Assembly: GCA_023387715.1 (NCBI GenBank)
Contig: JAEWHQ010000216.1
Span: 1 to 5,033, forward strand
DNA: 5,033 nt
Direction: 5' to 3'
Source: Pseudomonadota bacterium
GTDB taxonomy: Bacteria > Pseudomonadota > Alphaproteobacteria > Rhizobiales > Rhizobiaceae
In this document: positions 1 through 5,033 of the stretch, one piece after another
How positions within the stretch are numbered: the stretch's first letter is position 1
Layout of the letters: every line of letters starts with the position of its first letter
Made by a program: the position numbers and the translations under genes
The notes under the pieces: generated by a model
The model's database searches: none
Seen by the model: only the letters and a program-made list of their open reading frames with translations
What the model was told of the DNA's origin: nothing

Positions 1-930
1 CACCAGTGTCTCTTCACCGGCAGGTCGTTGAGGCGGGGCAATTTTCCATTTTTCCCCTTGCAGCAATTCGCCTGAGGCAAAGCGCCAATCTTCCGATGCA
101 ATATGAAAAATATCAGCAACGGCAGGGCCTTCCACACGAAAATGCGTATCATGCGCAGCATTATCACCGGAATATTCACTCATAAAACCAGCGCGGATAT
201 TCATACCACCGGTAAAGGCAACAGCGCCATCCACTACCAGTATTTTTCTGTGCGTGCGCAAATTGGCATAAGGCAGTTTCAAGCCAATAATAATATTGCC
301 ATTAAAAACTTCTGCCGGAACATTATGCGCTTTCAACAGGCTGACAATGCTTGGCATCGAATAACGTGCACCAACCGCATCCACCAGCACGCGCACTTCC
401 ACGCCGCGTTTTACCGCAGCCGCAAGGCTTTCAACAAAGCGAATACCGATCGGATCACGATCGAAAATATAAGTTTCCAGCAAAACACTATGCTCAGCCT
501 GATCAATGGCTGCGAGCATGGCTGAATAGGCAGTATCGCCGCTTTCCAGCATGGTCAGCTCATTGCTGCTGGTAAAGTCATATTTGCTGACCGCATCACC
601 CAGAATTTTCATCGCCGCAAAGGGTTTGCCGAAATGATCGCGCACACTCTCATTGGTCGTATCAAAATGGGTCAGGTGATAAAGCGCAATATGAGCGTCC
701 CTGTCGCGCTGCAAAGAAAGGCTGCTGCGCCGGATACGATTGACCCCTGCCACCGTATAAACAACCGCACCAATGATTGGTGACAGCAAGATCACGCCAA
801 CCCAGCCAATAGCGGTGCGCACTTCCTGTTTTGTCATTGTCGCATGAATAGCAGCGCCCGCACCAAGAACGATCGAAACCGCTGCAAGAATATGAGGCCA
901 ATATTCATGAAACAACGTAATCATAGTCAC
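1..930 (-). CDS. cls: Cardiolipin synthase (phospholipase D superfamily), N-terminal part, cut by window edge
   Basis: Membrane enzyme that joins two phosphatidyl groups to make cardiolipin in the inner membrane. The reading frame is open from the start to base 1 and gives about 310 residues of a protein usually near 480, so the C-terminal third, including the second HKD motif, lies outside the window. Numbering from the GTG at 930: two hydrophobic helices at about 11-30 and 41-62 match the PLDc_N membrane anchor. A PLD domain follows, with the first HKD motif THRKILVVDG (H227, K229, D234) and then the typical TGGMN. The start is either GTG at 930-928 or the in-frame ATG at 924-922. I prefer GTG because AGGA lies 8 nt upstream of it but 14 nt upstream of the ATG. 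An in-frame stop at 957-955 rules out starts further upstream. It is transcribed divergently from the HdeD-family gene. The family is certain; the exact substrate pair (PG+PG or PG+PE) cannot be read from the sequence. Confidence 0.93.
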   Translation of the reverse strand, partial: MTMITLFHEYWPHILAAVSIVLGAGAAIHATMTKQEVRTAIGWVGVILLSPIIGAVVYTVAGVNRIRRSSLSLQRDRDAHIALYHLTHFDTTNESVRDHFGKPFAAMKILGDAVSKYDFTSSNELTMLESGDTAYSAMLAAIDQAEHSVLLETYIFDRDPIGIRFVESLAAAVKRGVEVRVLVDAVGARYSMPSIVSLLKAHNVPAEVFNGNIIIGLKLPYANLRTHRKILVVDGAVAFTGGMNIRAGFMSEYSGDNAAHDTHFRVEGPAVADIFHIASEDWRFASGELLQGEKWKIAPPQRPAGEETLV

Positions 931-938
931 TAGAACAA

Positions 939-942
939 TCCT
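939..942 (-). promoter_or_regulatory. Ribosome binding site of cls (decides between GTG and ATG start)
   Basis: The minus strand reads AGGA here. It is 8 nt from the GTG at 930 and 14 nt from the ATG at 924. The first spacing is normal for a Shine-Dalgarno site and the second is too long, which favours the GTG start. It rests on a four-base match only. Confidence 0.5.
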
Positions 943-1061
943 GCCAAACAGTTGTTATTACATATAAATAGAGTTACTGTAAAAGTTACGTGCCTGCAAT
1001 TTATTAAAAGCATGCATTTATATCTGCTATCAAAGTCTATAAAACGCCTTTTCACATTCAT

Positions 1062-1066
1062 AGGAG
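1062..1066 (+). promoter_or_regulatory. Ribosome binding site of the HdeD-family gene
   Basis: AGGAG lies 9 nt before the ATG at 1076, a strong Shine-Dalgarno match at normal spacing that fixes the start of the membrane protein gene. Confidence 0.75.
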
Positions 1067-1075
1067 CTGCGCATT

Positions 1076-1630
1076 ATGGCATCAAGCGATACAAGTCTGC
1101 ACCAACCTGAAATTTCAAGAAAATGGGGCTGGTTTGTGGCCCTCGGTGTTGCCCTGCTCGTTTTGGGCGGGATTGCATTTGGTAATCTTTTCCTCGCAAC
1201 AGTCGTATCCGTCTATTACGTCGGTATGTTGATGCTCATTGCAGGTATCGTCGAAATTATCCATGCTTTCAATGTAAAGACATGGAAAAGTTTCTTCTTC
1301 TGGTTTTTGAGTGGTTTGCTTTATGCAGGTGCCGGTATTGTCACCTTCAGCAATCCTGTTCTTGCAGCCGGTATTCTCACCGTGCTTCTTGCTGCCGCGC
1401 TGATTGGTGCCGGCCTTTTCCGTATCTGGATGGGCTTTCAGGCAAAACCTGCACGCGGTTGGGGCTGGCTCGTTTTTGCCGGTATCATCACCGCACTGAC
1501 AGGCATACTCATTGCTGCGCAATGGCCGGTCAACAGCCTGTTTATTTTAGGTCTGTTCCTTGCCATTGATCTGATTTTCCAGGGCTGGGCATTTATCGCT
1601 TTTGGCCTCGGCATCAAAAGCCTTAAATAA
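1076..1630 (+). CDS. HdeD family (DUF308) six-helix inner membrane protein
   Basis: A 184-residue, very hydrophobic protein. After a polar N-terminus of about 17 residues, six membrane segments can be read at roughly 18-36, 39-63, 72-91, 94-117, 128-147 and 152-176. They are rich in Gly and Ala, with short loops, and the tail is short and basic (KSLK). The length, the six-helix plan arranged as repeated helix pairs, and stretches such as LMLIAGIVEIIHAF and GLFRIWMGF fit the HdeD/DUF308 family. The founding E. coli member sits in the acid-resistance gene island and is linked to acid tolerance at high cell density; the molecular activity of the family is unknown. The gene is a single transcription unit: AGGAG 9 nt before the ATG, and a strong terminator 17 nt after the stop. 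Family assignment is firm. A role in acid or envelope stress here is only inferred, and no HdeA/HdeB-like periplasmic chaperone gene lies nearby. Confidence 0.88.
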   Translation: MASSDTSLHQPEISRKWGWFVALGVALLVLGGIAFGNLFLATVVSVYYVGMLMLIAGIVEIIHAFNVKTWKSFFFWFLSGLLYAGAGIVTFSNPVLAAGILTVLLAAALIGAGLFRIWMGFQAKPARGWGWLVFAGIITALTGILIAAQWPVNSLFILGLFLAIDLIFQGWAFIAFGLGIKSLK

Positions 1631-1646
1631 TTTACAAACTATATCT

Positions 1647-1693
1647 GCCGCCCTGAAAGAGTTTTAGCAAAGCGCTTTCAGGGCGGCTTTTTT
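1647..1693 (+). terminator. Rho-independent terminator of the HdeD-family gene
   Basis: A perfect 13-bp stem (GCCGCCCTGAAAG at 1647-1659 pairing with 1675-1687) with a 15-nt loop is followed by six T (1688-1693). It starts 17 nt after the TAA of the upstream gene. The stem is G+C-rich at its base, as expected of an intrinsic terminator on the plus strand. There is no A-tract on the left side, so it should act in one direction only. Confidence 0.93.
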
Positions 1694-1871
1694 ATGCCTC
1701 GACGAATAAAGCCACAGCTGATAAAGCAAAGCTCAAATTTATCTTCATCCGAACCAAACCATCAGCCGTTTTCAGTGTTCGCCATATTTCGATTTTACTT
1801 TATGGCAAAACGCCTTATTGCATGCTGATCCTTATATGCGGGATTGCCCGCCTTAGTTTAACGAGCCTTTT
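1694..1871 (+). promoter_or_regulatory. Leader and presumed promoter region of prfC
   Basis: This 178-bp spacer between the upstream terminator and prfC must contain the prfC promoter, because the terminator isolates the gene from upstream transcription. I cannot point to a convincing -35/-10 pair. A small hairpin, GCGGG-ATTG-CCCGC (1838-1851), lies 20 nt before the ATG. The Shine-Dalgarno signal is weak (at best GAG at 1863-1865, 6 nt before the ATG). No known riboswitch or attenuator pattern and no leader peptide is recognised. Confidence 0.35.
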
Positions 1872-3458
1872 ATGCCTATTGCTGATCATCCTGCTTCAAA
1901 GCGCCGTACTTTCGCAATCATTGCGCACCCGGACGCCGGTAAAACAACGCTGACAGAAAAACTGCTGCTTTTCGGTGGTGCTATTCAGCTTGCCGGTGAA
2001 GTAAAGGCAAAAAAAGATCGTATTCAGACCCGTTCCGACTGGATGAATATCGAGCGCGACCGCGGCATTTCCGTCGTCACTTCGGTGATGACCTTTGAAT
2101 ATAAGGATTGCATCTTCAATCTTCTCGACACCCCAGGTCACGAAGACTTTGCCGACGACACCTATCGCACGCTGACCGCTGTTGACAGTGCCGTTATGGT
2201 GATTGACGCAGCGCGCGGTATTGAGCCACGCACACTTAAACTCTTTGAAGTGTGCCGCATGCGCAATATTCCGATTGTCACCTTCATCAACAAGATGGAC
2301 CGTGAAGCGCGCGACCCGCTGGAAATTCTCGACGAAATCGAAGAAAAACTGGCGCTCGACACAGCCCCAATCACATGGCCGATCGGCTCCGGCAAAAGCT
2401 TTGCCGGTACATTTGACCTGCACAACAACACCATCCGCCGTGAAGATACACAGGAACAGCCATTAAAAGTGGATGGCCCTGAAGATCCACGTGCTTCCGG
2501 TCTGTTGCCGGAAAACCAGCGCGCGGAATGGATTGAAAGCGTTGAAATGGCGCGTGGCGTCTGCCGCGAGTTTGACCTGCAATCCTTCCGCGAAGGTCAC
2601 ATGACACCGGTTTATTTCGGCTCGGCGCTGAAAAAATTTGGTGTGCGCGATCTGATCGAAGCTTTCTGTGACTATGGCCCATCCCCACGCGACCAGCAGG
2701 CTGACACTCGTATGGTCAGCTCCACAGAAGAAAAAATGACCGGCTTTGTCTTCAAGATTCAAGCCAATATGGATCCGAACCACCGTGACCGTATTGCTTT
2801 CTTACGCGTTTGCTCCGGCACATTGTCCCGCGGCATGAAGGCAAAACTCATCCGTACTGGCAAGCCGATGAGCTTGTCTGCACCACAGTTTTTCTTTGCC
2901 CGCTCCCGCCAGATTGCCGATGAAGCGTTTGCCGGTGATGTTGTCGGCATTCCCAACCACGGCACCCTGCGTATCGGCGACACGCTGACCGAAGGCGAAG
3001 AGTTATTGTTCCGCGGTGTGCCAAACTTTGCACCGGAAATCCTGCGTCGTGTCCGTCTCGACGATGCGATGAAAGCGAAAAAACTACGTGAAGCCTTGCA
3101 GCAAATGGCTGAAGAAGGTGTTGTACAGCTTTTCACTCCTGATGACGGCTCGCCAGCTATCGTTGGTGTGGTGGGTGCGCTGCAAATCGACGTACTGACG
3201 GAACGCTTGAAAATTGAATATTCATTGCCGGTCGGCTTTGAAATGTCACGCTTCTCCATCTGTCGCTGGATTACCGCTGATGATCCGGCAGAAGTTGACC
3301 GTTTCATTGCGGCGCACCGCGCAGATATTGCTCATGATCTGGATAATGATCCGGTCTATATGGCGCAAAATACGTTCTCGCTCAATTATGAAGCAGAGTG
3401 TTGGAAAGCCATCCGTTTTGAAGAAGTAAAAGATTATCAGGTGCGTTCCAACGCCTGA
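1872..3458 (+). CDS. prfC: Peptide chain release factor 3 (RF3), translational GTPase
   Basis: Cytosolic GTPase that binds the ribosome after peptide release and speeds the removal of RF1/RF2. The protein has 528 residues, matching E. coli RF3 (529). All GTPase motifs are intact: G1 AHPDAGKT (18-25), G2 RGISVVTS (64-71), G3 DTPGH (86-90), G4 NKMD (140-143) and G5 GSAL (250-253). RF3-type hallmarks are KRRTFAIIAHPDAGKTTLTEK at the N-terminus, HEDFADDTYRTLTAVD after G3, APITWPIG (165-172), TGFVFKIQANMDPNHRDR (290-307) and PNFAPE (384-389). The G domain spans about 1-275, the beta-barrel domain II about 285-385 and domain III from there to the end. The lack of the extra C-terminal domains of EF-G, together with these motifs, rules out EF-G and LepA. 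The ATG at 1872 fits the usual short N-terminal lead before the G1 motif, although the Shine-Dalgarno is weak. It is a monocistronic unit with its own terminator, facing coaBC. Confidence 0.98.
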   Translation: MPIADHPASKRRTFAIIAHPDAGKTTLTEKLLLFGGAIQLAGEVKAKKDRIQTRSDWMNIERDRGISVVTSVMTFEYKDCIFNLLDTPGHEDFADDTYRTLTAVDSAVMVIDAARGIEPRTLKLFEVCRMRNIPIVTFINKMDREARDPLEILDEIEEKLALDTAPITWPIGSGKSFAGTFDLHNNTIRREDTQEQPLKVDGPEDPRASGLLPENQRAEWIESVEMARGVCREFDLQSFREGHMTPVYFGSALKKFGVRDLIEAFCDYGPSPRDQQADTRMVSSTEEKMTGFVFKIQANMDPNHRDRIAFLRVCSGTLSRGMKAKLIRTGKPMSLSAPQFFFARSRQIADEAFAGDVVGIPNHGTLRIGDTLTEGEELLFRGVPNFAPEILRRVRLDDAMKAKKLREALQQMAEEGVVQLFTPDDGSPAIVGVVGALQIDVLTERLKIEYSLPVGFEMSRFSICRWITADDPAEVDRFIAAHRADIAHDLDNDPVYMAQNTFSLNYEAECWKAIRFEEVKDYQVRSNA

Positions 3459-3480
3459 CAGCCATCTATTTAAAACACAT

Positions 3481-3520
3481 AAAAAAGCGCGGTTAGCCCA
3501 TAAGGTAACCGCGCTTTTTT
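3481..3520. terminator. Bidirectional rho-independent terminator between prfC and coaBC
   Basis: A perfect 15-bp inverted repeat: AAAAAAGCGCGGTTA (3481-3495) pairs with TAACCGCGCTTTTTT (3506-3520) around a 10-nt loop. The G+C-rich stem is flanked by A6 on the left and T6 on the right, so a U-tract follows the hairpin in transcripts from either strand. It lies 22 nt after the prfC stop and 21 nt after the coaBC stop, so it serves both convergent genes. Confidence 0.95.
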
Positions 3521-3541
3521 AAATCTAACTCTTATTAATCG

Positions 3542-4801
3542 TCATTTGCCTTTTAAGGCTTCAGCAATTTTCTGCGCCAGTTTTTCAGCAACCGCTTGCT
3601 TGCTCATCTGTGGCCATTCTTCAATGCCATCCCGGGTCACAATACGCGGCAGATTATGATCACCGCCCATGACGCTGACACCGTTTTCTTCCGTCACATC
3701 ATTGGCGACAATCCAGTCCGCACCTTTTTTATCAAGCTTCTTACGGGCGTTTTCAAGCAAATCCTGTGTCTCTGCCGCAAAGCCGACCACCAATTGAGGG
3801 CGCTTCGGGTGATGACCAATGCTTGCTAAAATGTCCGGATTTTCCGTCATTTTTAATGTCGGTGCAGTTTCGCCTGCCTGTTTTTTAAGCTTTTGATGCG
3901 CTTCATTTTCTGTGCGCCAATCCGCAACAGCTGCCACCATCACTGCGGCGTCAGCTGGCAGTAAGCTTTCCACAGCCACCTGCATTTCGCGTGCAGTTTC
4001 CACATGGGTAACATGAACCCCCGCAGGATCAGCAATGGTAACCGGCCCGGAAACAAGCTGCACCTCAGCGCCAAGACGCGCCAATTCACGCGCTATCGCA
4101 TGACCTTGCTTGCCAGATGAACGGTTTGCAATATAGCGCACCGGATCTATCGGCTCATGGGTTGGCCCTGAGGTCATAATGACTTTTTTGCCCTTGAGCG
4201 GCAGATCACGCGGCGCAAGCAGTGTTTCAACCGCTGCAACAATCGCCAATGGCTCGCTCATGCGACCAAGACCGGCCTCACCGCTTTCAGCCATTTCACC
4301 ACGTTCAGGGCCGATAAAATGCACACCATCCTGGGTTAAAAACGCACGATTGCGTTGACTTGCCGGATTATCCCACATGACAGGATTCATAGCAGGTGCG
4401 AGCAGCACGGGAATTTTACGTGCCAGCAACACAGCACTTGCCAGATCATCAGCCAAACCATGCGCCATTTTAGCCATCAGATCAGCGGTAGCAGGTGCCA
4501 CCACAATCAGATCAGCATCACGTGCTAAGCGAATATGGCCGACATCCTGCTCATCCTCACGCGAGAAAAGATCAGTATAAACATGATCGGCGGAAACCGC
4601 ACCAATGGTAAGCGGAGTGACAAATTCCTGCGCCGCACGGGTCATCAATGGGCGCACCTGTGCACCACGCTCACGCAAGCGACGGATCAAATCCGGTGTC
4701 TTATAAGCTGCGATACCACCACTGATAATCAGCAGAATGCGTTTGCCTTGCAAAGAGGCAGCGATTGGGGAAGTCGTCTTCGTTACACCAGACTTACTCA
4801 T
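3542..4801 (-). CDS. coaBC: Bifunctional phosphopantothenoylcysteine decarboxylase / phosphopantothenate-cysteine ligase
   Basis: Cytosolic enzyme for two steps of coenzyme A synthesis: CTP-dependent joining of 4'-phosphopantothenate to cysteine (CoaB), then FMN-dependent decarboxylation to 4'-phosphopantetheine (CoaC). The 419 residues split into an N-terminal CoaC domain (about 20-195) and a C-terminal CoaB domain (about 203-417). CoaC shows the flavin-binding SGGIAAYK (27-34), the catalytic His of GHIRLARDADLIVVAPATADL (H89) and the PAMNPVMW motif (136-143). CoaB shows SGPTHEPIDPVRYIANRSSGK (211-231, with the conserved Asn at 226), AAVADWR (290-296), KLKK (304-307), FAAET (341-345) and ANDV (366-369). 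The CoaC clamp region reads ESGEAGLGRM, with Ser173 where E. coli has Cys158. The start at 4801 is supported by AAGGGG 9 nt upstream and leaves an N-terminal lead of about 19 polar residues. It lies 35 bp after ubiB, likely co-transcribed with it, and ends at the shared terminator. Confidence 0.97.
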   Translation of the reverse strand: MSKSGVTKTTSPIAASLQGKRILLIISGGIAAYKTPDLIRRLRERGAQVRPLMTRAAQEFVTPLTIGAVSADHVYTDLFSREDEQDVGHIRLARDADLIVVAPATADLMAKMAHGLADDLASAVLLARKIPVLLAPAMNPVMWDNPASQRNRAFLTQDGVHFIGPERGEMAESGEAGLGRMSEPLAIVAAVETLLAPRDLPLKGKKVIMTSGPTHEPIDPVRYIANRSSGKQGHAIARELARLGAEVQLVSGPVTIADPAGVHVTHVETAREMQVAVESLLPADAAVMVAAVADWRTENEAHQKLKKQAGETAPTLKMTENPDILASIGHHPKRPQLVVGFAAETQDLLENARKKLDKKGADWIVANDVTEENGVSVMGGDHNLPRIVTRDGIEEWPQMSKQAVAEKLAQKIAEALKGK

Positions 4802-4810
4802 TAAATCACA

Positions 4811-4816
4811 CCCCTT
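4811..4816 (-). promoter_or_regulatory. Ribosome binding site of coaBC
   Basis: The minus strand reads AAGGGG, 9 nt before the ATG at 4801. It lies in the 35-bp gap after the ubiB stop and supports this start over an internal one nearer the SGGIAAYK motif. No promoter or terminator is visible in the gap, consistent with a ubiB-coaBC operon. Confidence 0.6.
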
Positions 4817-4836
4817 TGCATCGAAGCTTTGATATT

Positions 4837-5033
4837 TTAATCAATGAAAAGTTTAACCGCGATGGCTACAAAGGCAATGGCGATCACCACCAGCGCCCGT
4901 CTGCCCCAGCGATTATGATAAGCTTCTGCACGACCGATGGCTTCGGCAGTCGCCGCATCAAAACGCAAACCATTGGCAACCATATCATCAAGCGCAATGC
5001 TGGCGCGTTCCGAACGCTGGATCAATTCAGGCG
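4837..5033 (-). CDS. ubiB: UbiB/ABC1 family ubiquinone biosynthesis protein, C-terminal end only
   Basis: The last 65 residues of a protein that runs in from the right edge; the frame stays open to base 5033, so no start is visible. The fragment reads PELIQRSERASIALDDMVANGL at its left end, then a helical, charged stretch (DAATAEAIGRAEAYHNRWGRR), and ends in one membrane helix (about the last 18 residues, ALVVIAIAFVAIAVKLF). A C-terminal membrane anchor is what UbiB-family (ABC1/ADCK-like atypical kinase) proteins have; they support ubiquinone synthesis at the inner membrane. The kinase-like core lies outside the window, so the call rests on the tail, its membrane helix and its place directly upstream of coaBC, a gene order I recall as ubiE-ubiB-coaBC in many alphaproteobacteria. 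An internal TTG could be read as a start of a 62-residue protein, but the open frame upstream of it argues against that. Confidence 0.75.
   Translation of the reverse strand, partial: PELIQRSERASIALDDMVANGLRFDAATAEAIGRAEAYHNRWGRRALVVIAIAFVAIAVKLFID

Larger units (their letters stand above)
931..1075. promoter_or_regulatory. Divergent intergenic region between cls and the HdeD-family gene
   Basis: This A+T-rich spacer must hold the promoters for both divergent genes unless they start inside a neighbour. No clean -35/-10 pair is visible on either strand. TATAAA at 1038-1043 could be a -10 box for the plus-strand gene, but it has no good -35 partner. AGTTAC occurs twice in direct orientation 12 bp apart (972-977 and 984-989), with TTACTGTAA, a short imperfect dyad, overlapping the first copy. 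This spacing of about one helical turn could suit a regulator, but it may be chance in A+T-rich DNA. No open reading frame or RNA gene is seen. Confidence 0.35.

Noticed and set aside
103..575. Plus-strand open frames of 140 and 74 codons (103-525 and 351-575)
   Set aside because: They lie opposite the cardiolipin synthase frame, which has clear PLD motifs. Their translations show no family features and no ribosome binding site supports them.
662..901. Minus-strand 79-codon frame inside cls
   Set aside because: It is a frame-shifted reading of the cls N-terminal region; the real frame continues open from 930 to base 1 with the HKD motif.
1010..1016. GCATGCA upstream of the HdeD-family gene and GCATGC at 1820-1825 upstream of prfC as a shared site
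   Set aside because: The match is a six-base palindrome at different distances from the two starts (about 60 and 47 nt), too short to separate from chance.
1115..1522. 135-codon minus-strand frame opposite the HdeD-family gene
   Set aside because: It is a mirror of the hydrophobic gene: antisense of codons for Leu, Ile, Gly and Ala yields a polar sequence. It has no motif and no ribosome binding site.
1669..1678. Perfect palindrome AAAGCGCTTT as a possible operator
   Set aside because: It overlaps the right arm of the terminator hairpin after the HdeD-family gene, lies downstream of that gene, and is explained by that structure.
1896..2423. Long minus-strand frames (175, 182, 106 and 105 codons) opposite prfC between 1896 and 3307
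   Set aside because: prfC is intact with all five GTPase motifs. The antisense frames overlap one another and show no recognisable domain.
4837..5025. A separate 62-residue membrane protein starting at TTG 5025
   Set aside because: The frame remains open upstream to the window edge, and the sequence fits the tail of a UbiB-family protein upstream of coaBC.

Overview
The window looks like ordinary chromosomal DNA from an alphaproteobacterium, most likely of the order Hyphomicrobiales and perhaps near the Brucella/Ochrobactrum/Pseudochrobactrum group. The basis is the ubiB-coaBC gene pair, an RF3 and a CoaBC that read as alphaproteobacterial-type proteins, and moderate G+C with A+T-rich spacers. 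The placement is an inference from protein style and gene order, not from a database match. I see no insertion sequence, phage gene, CRISPR array, tRNA or rRNA, and no sign of recent transfer.

Layout: (1) Positions 1-930, minus strand, hold the N-terminal two thirds of a cardiolipin synthase of the phospholipase D superfamily; its C-terminal end lies beyond the left edge. (2) A divergent spacer of about 145 bp leads to a plus-strand gene (1076-1630) for a six-helix HdeD/DUF308-family membrane protein, which ends at a strong rho-independent terminator (1647-1693). (3) A 178-bp spacer precedes prfC (1872-3458), encoding peptide chain release factor 3. (4) A perfect 15-bp hairpin with A-tract and T-tract (3481-3520) separates prfC from the convergent coaBC gene and can terminate transcription from both sides. 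(5) coaBC (3542-4801, minus) encodes the bifunctional coenzyme A biosynthesis enzyme. It lies 35 bp downstream of the 3' end of what is almost certainly ubiB (4837-5033, minus, partial), so ubiB-coaBC form an operon entering from the right edge.

Functionally these are core housekeeping and envelope genes: membrane lipid synthesis (cls), a membrane stress-type protein (HdeD family), translation termination and ribosome recycling (prfC), CoA synthesis (coaBC) and ubiquinone synthesis (ubiB). They form at least four transcription units and not one pathway. I found no undescribed system. The most notable detail is a Ser in the CoaC domain where E. coli CoaBC has its catalytic clamp Cys. Smaller points are a probable GTG start for the cardiolipin synthase and a neat bidirectional terminator.
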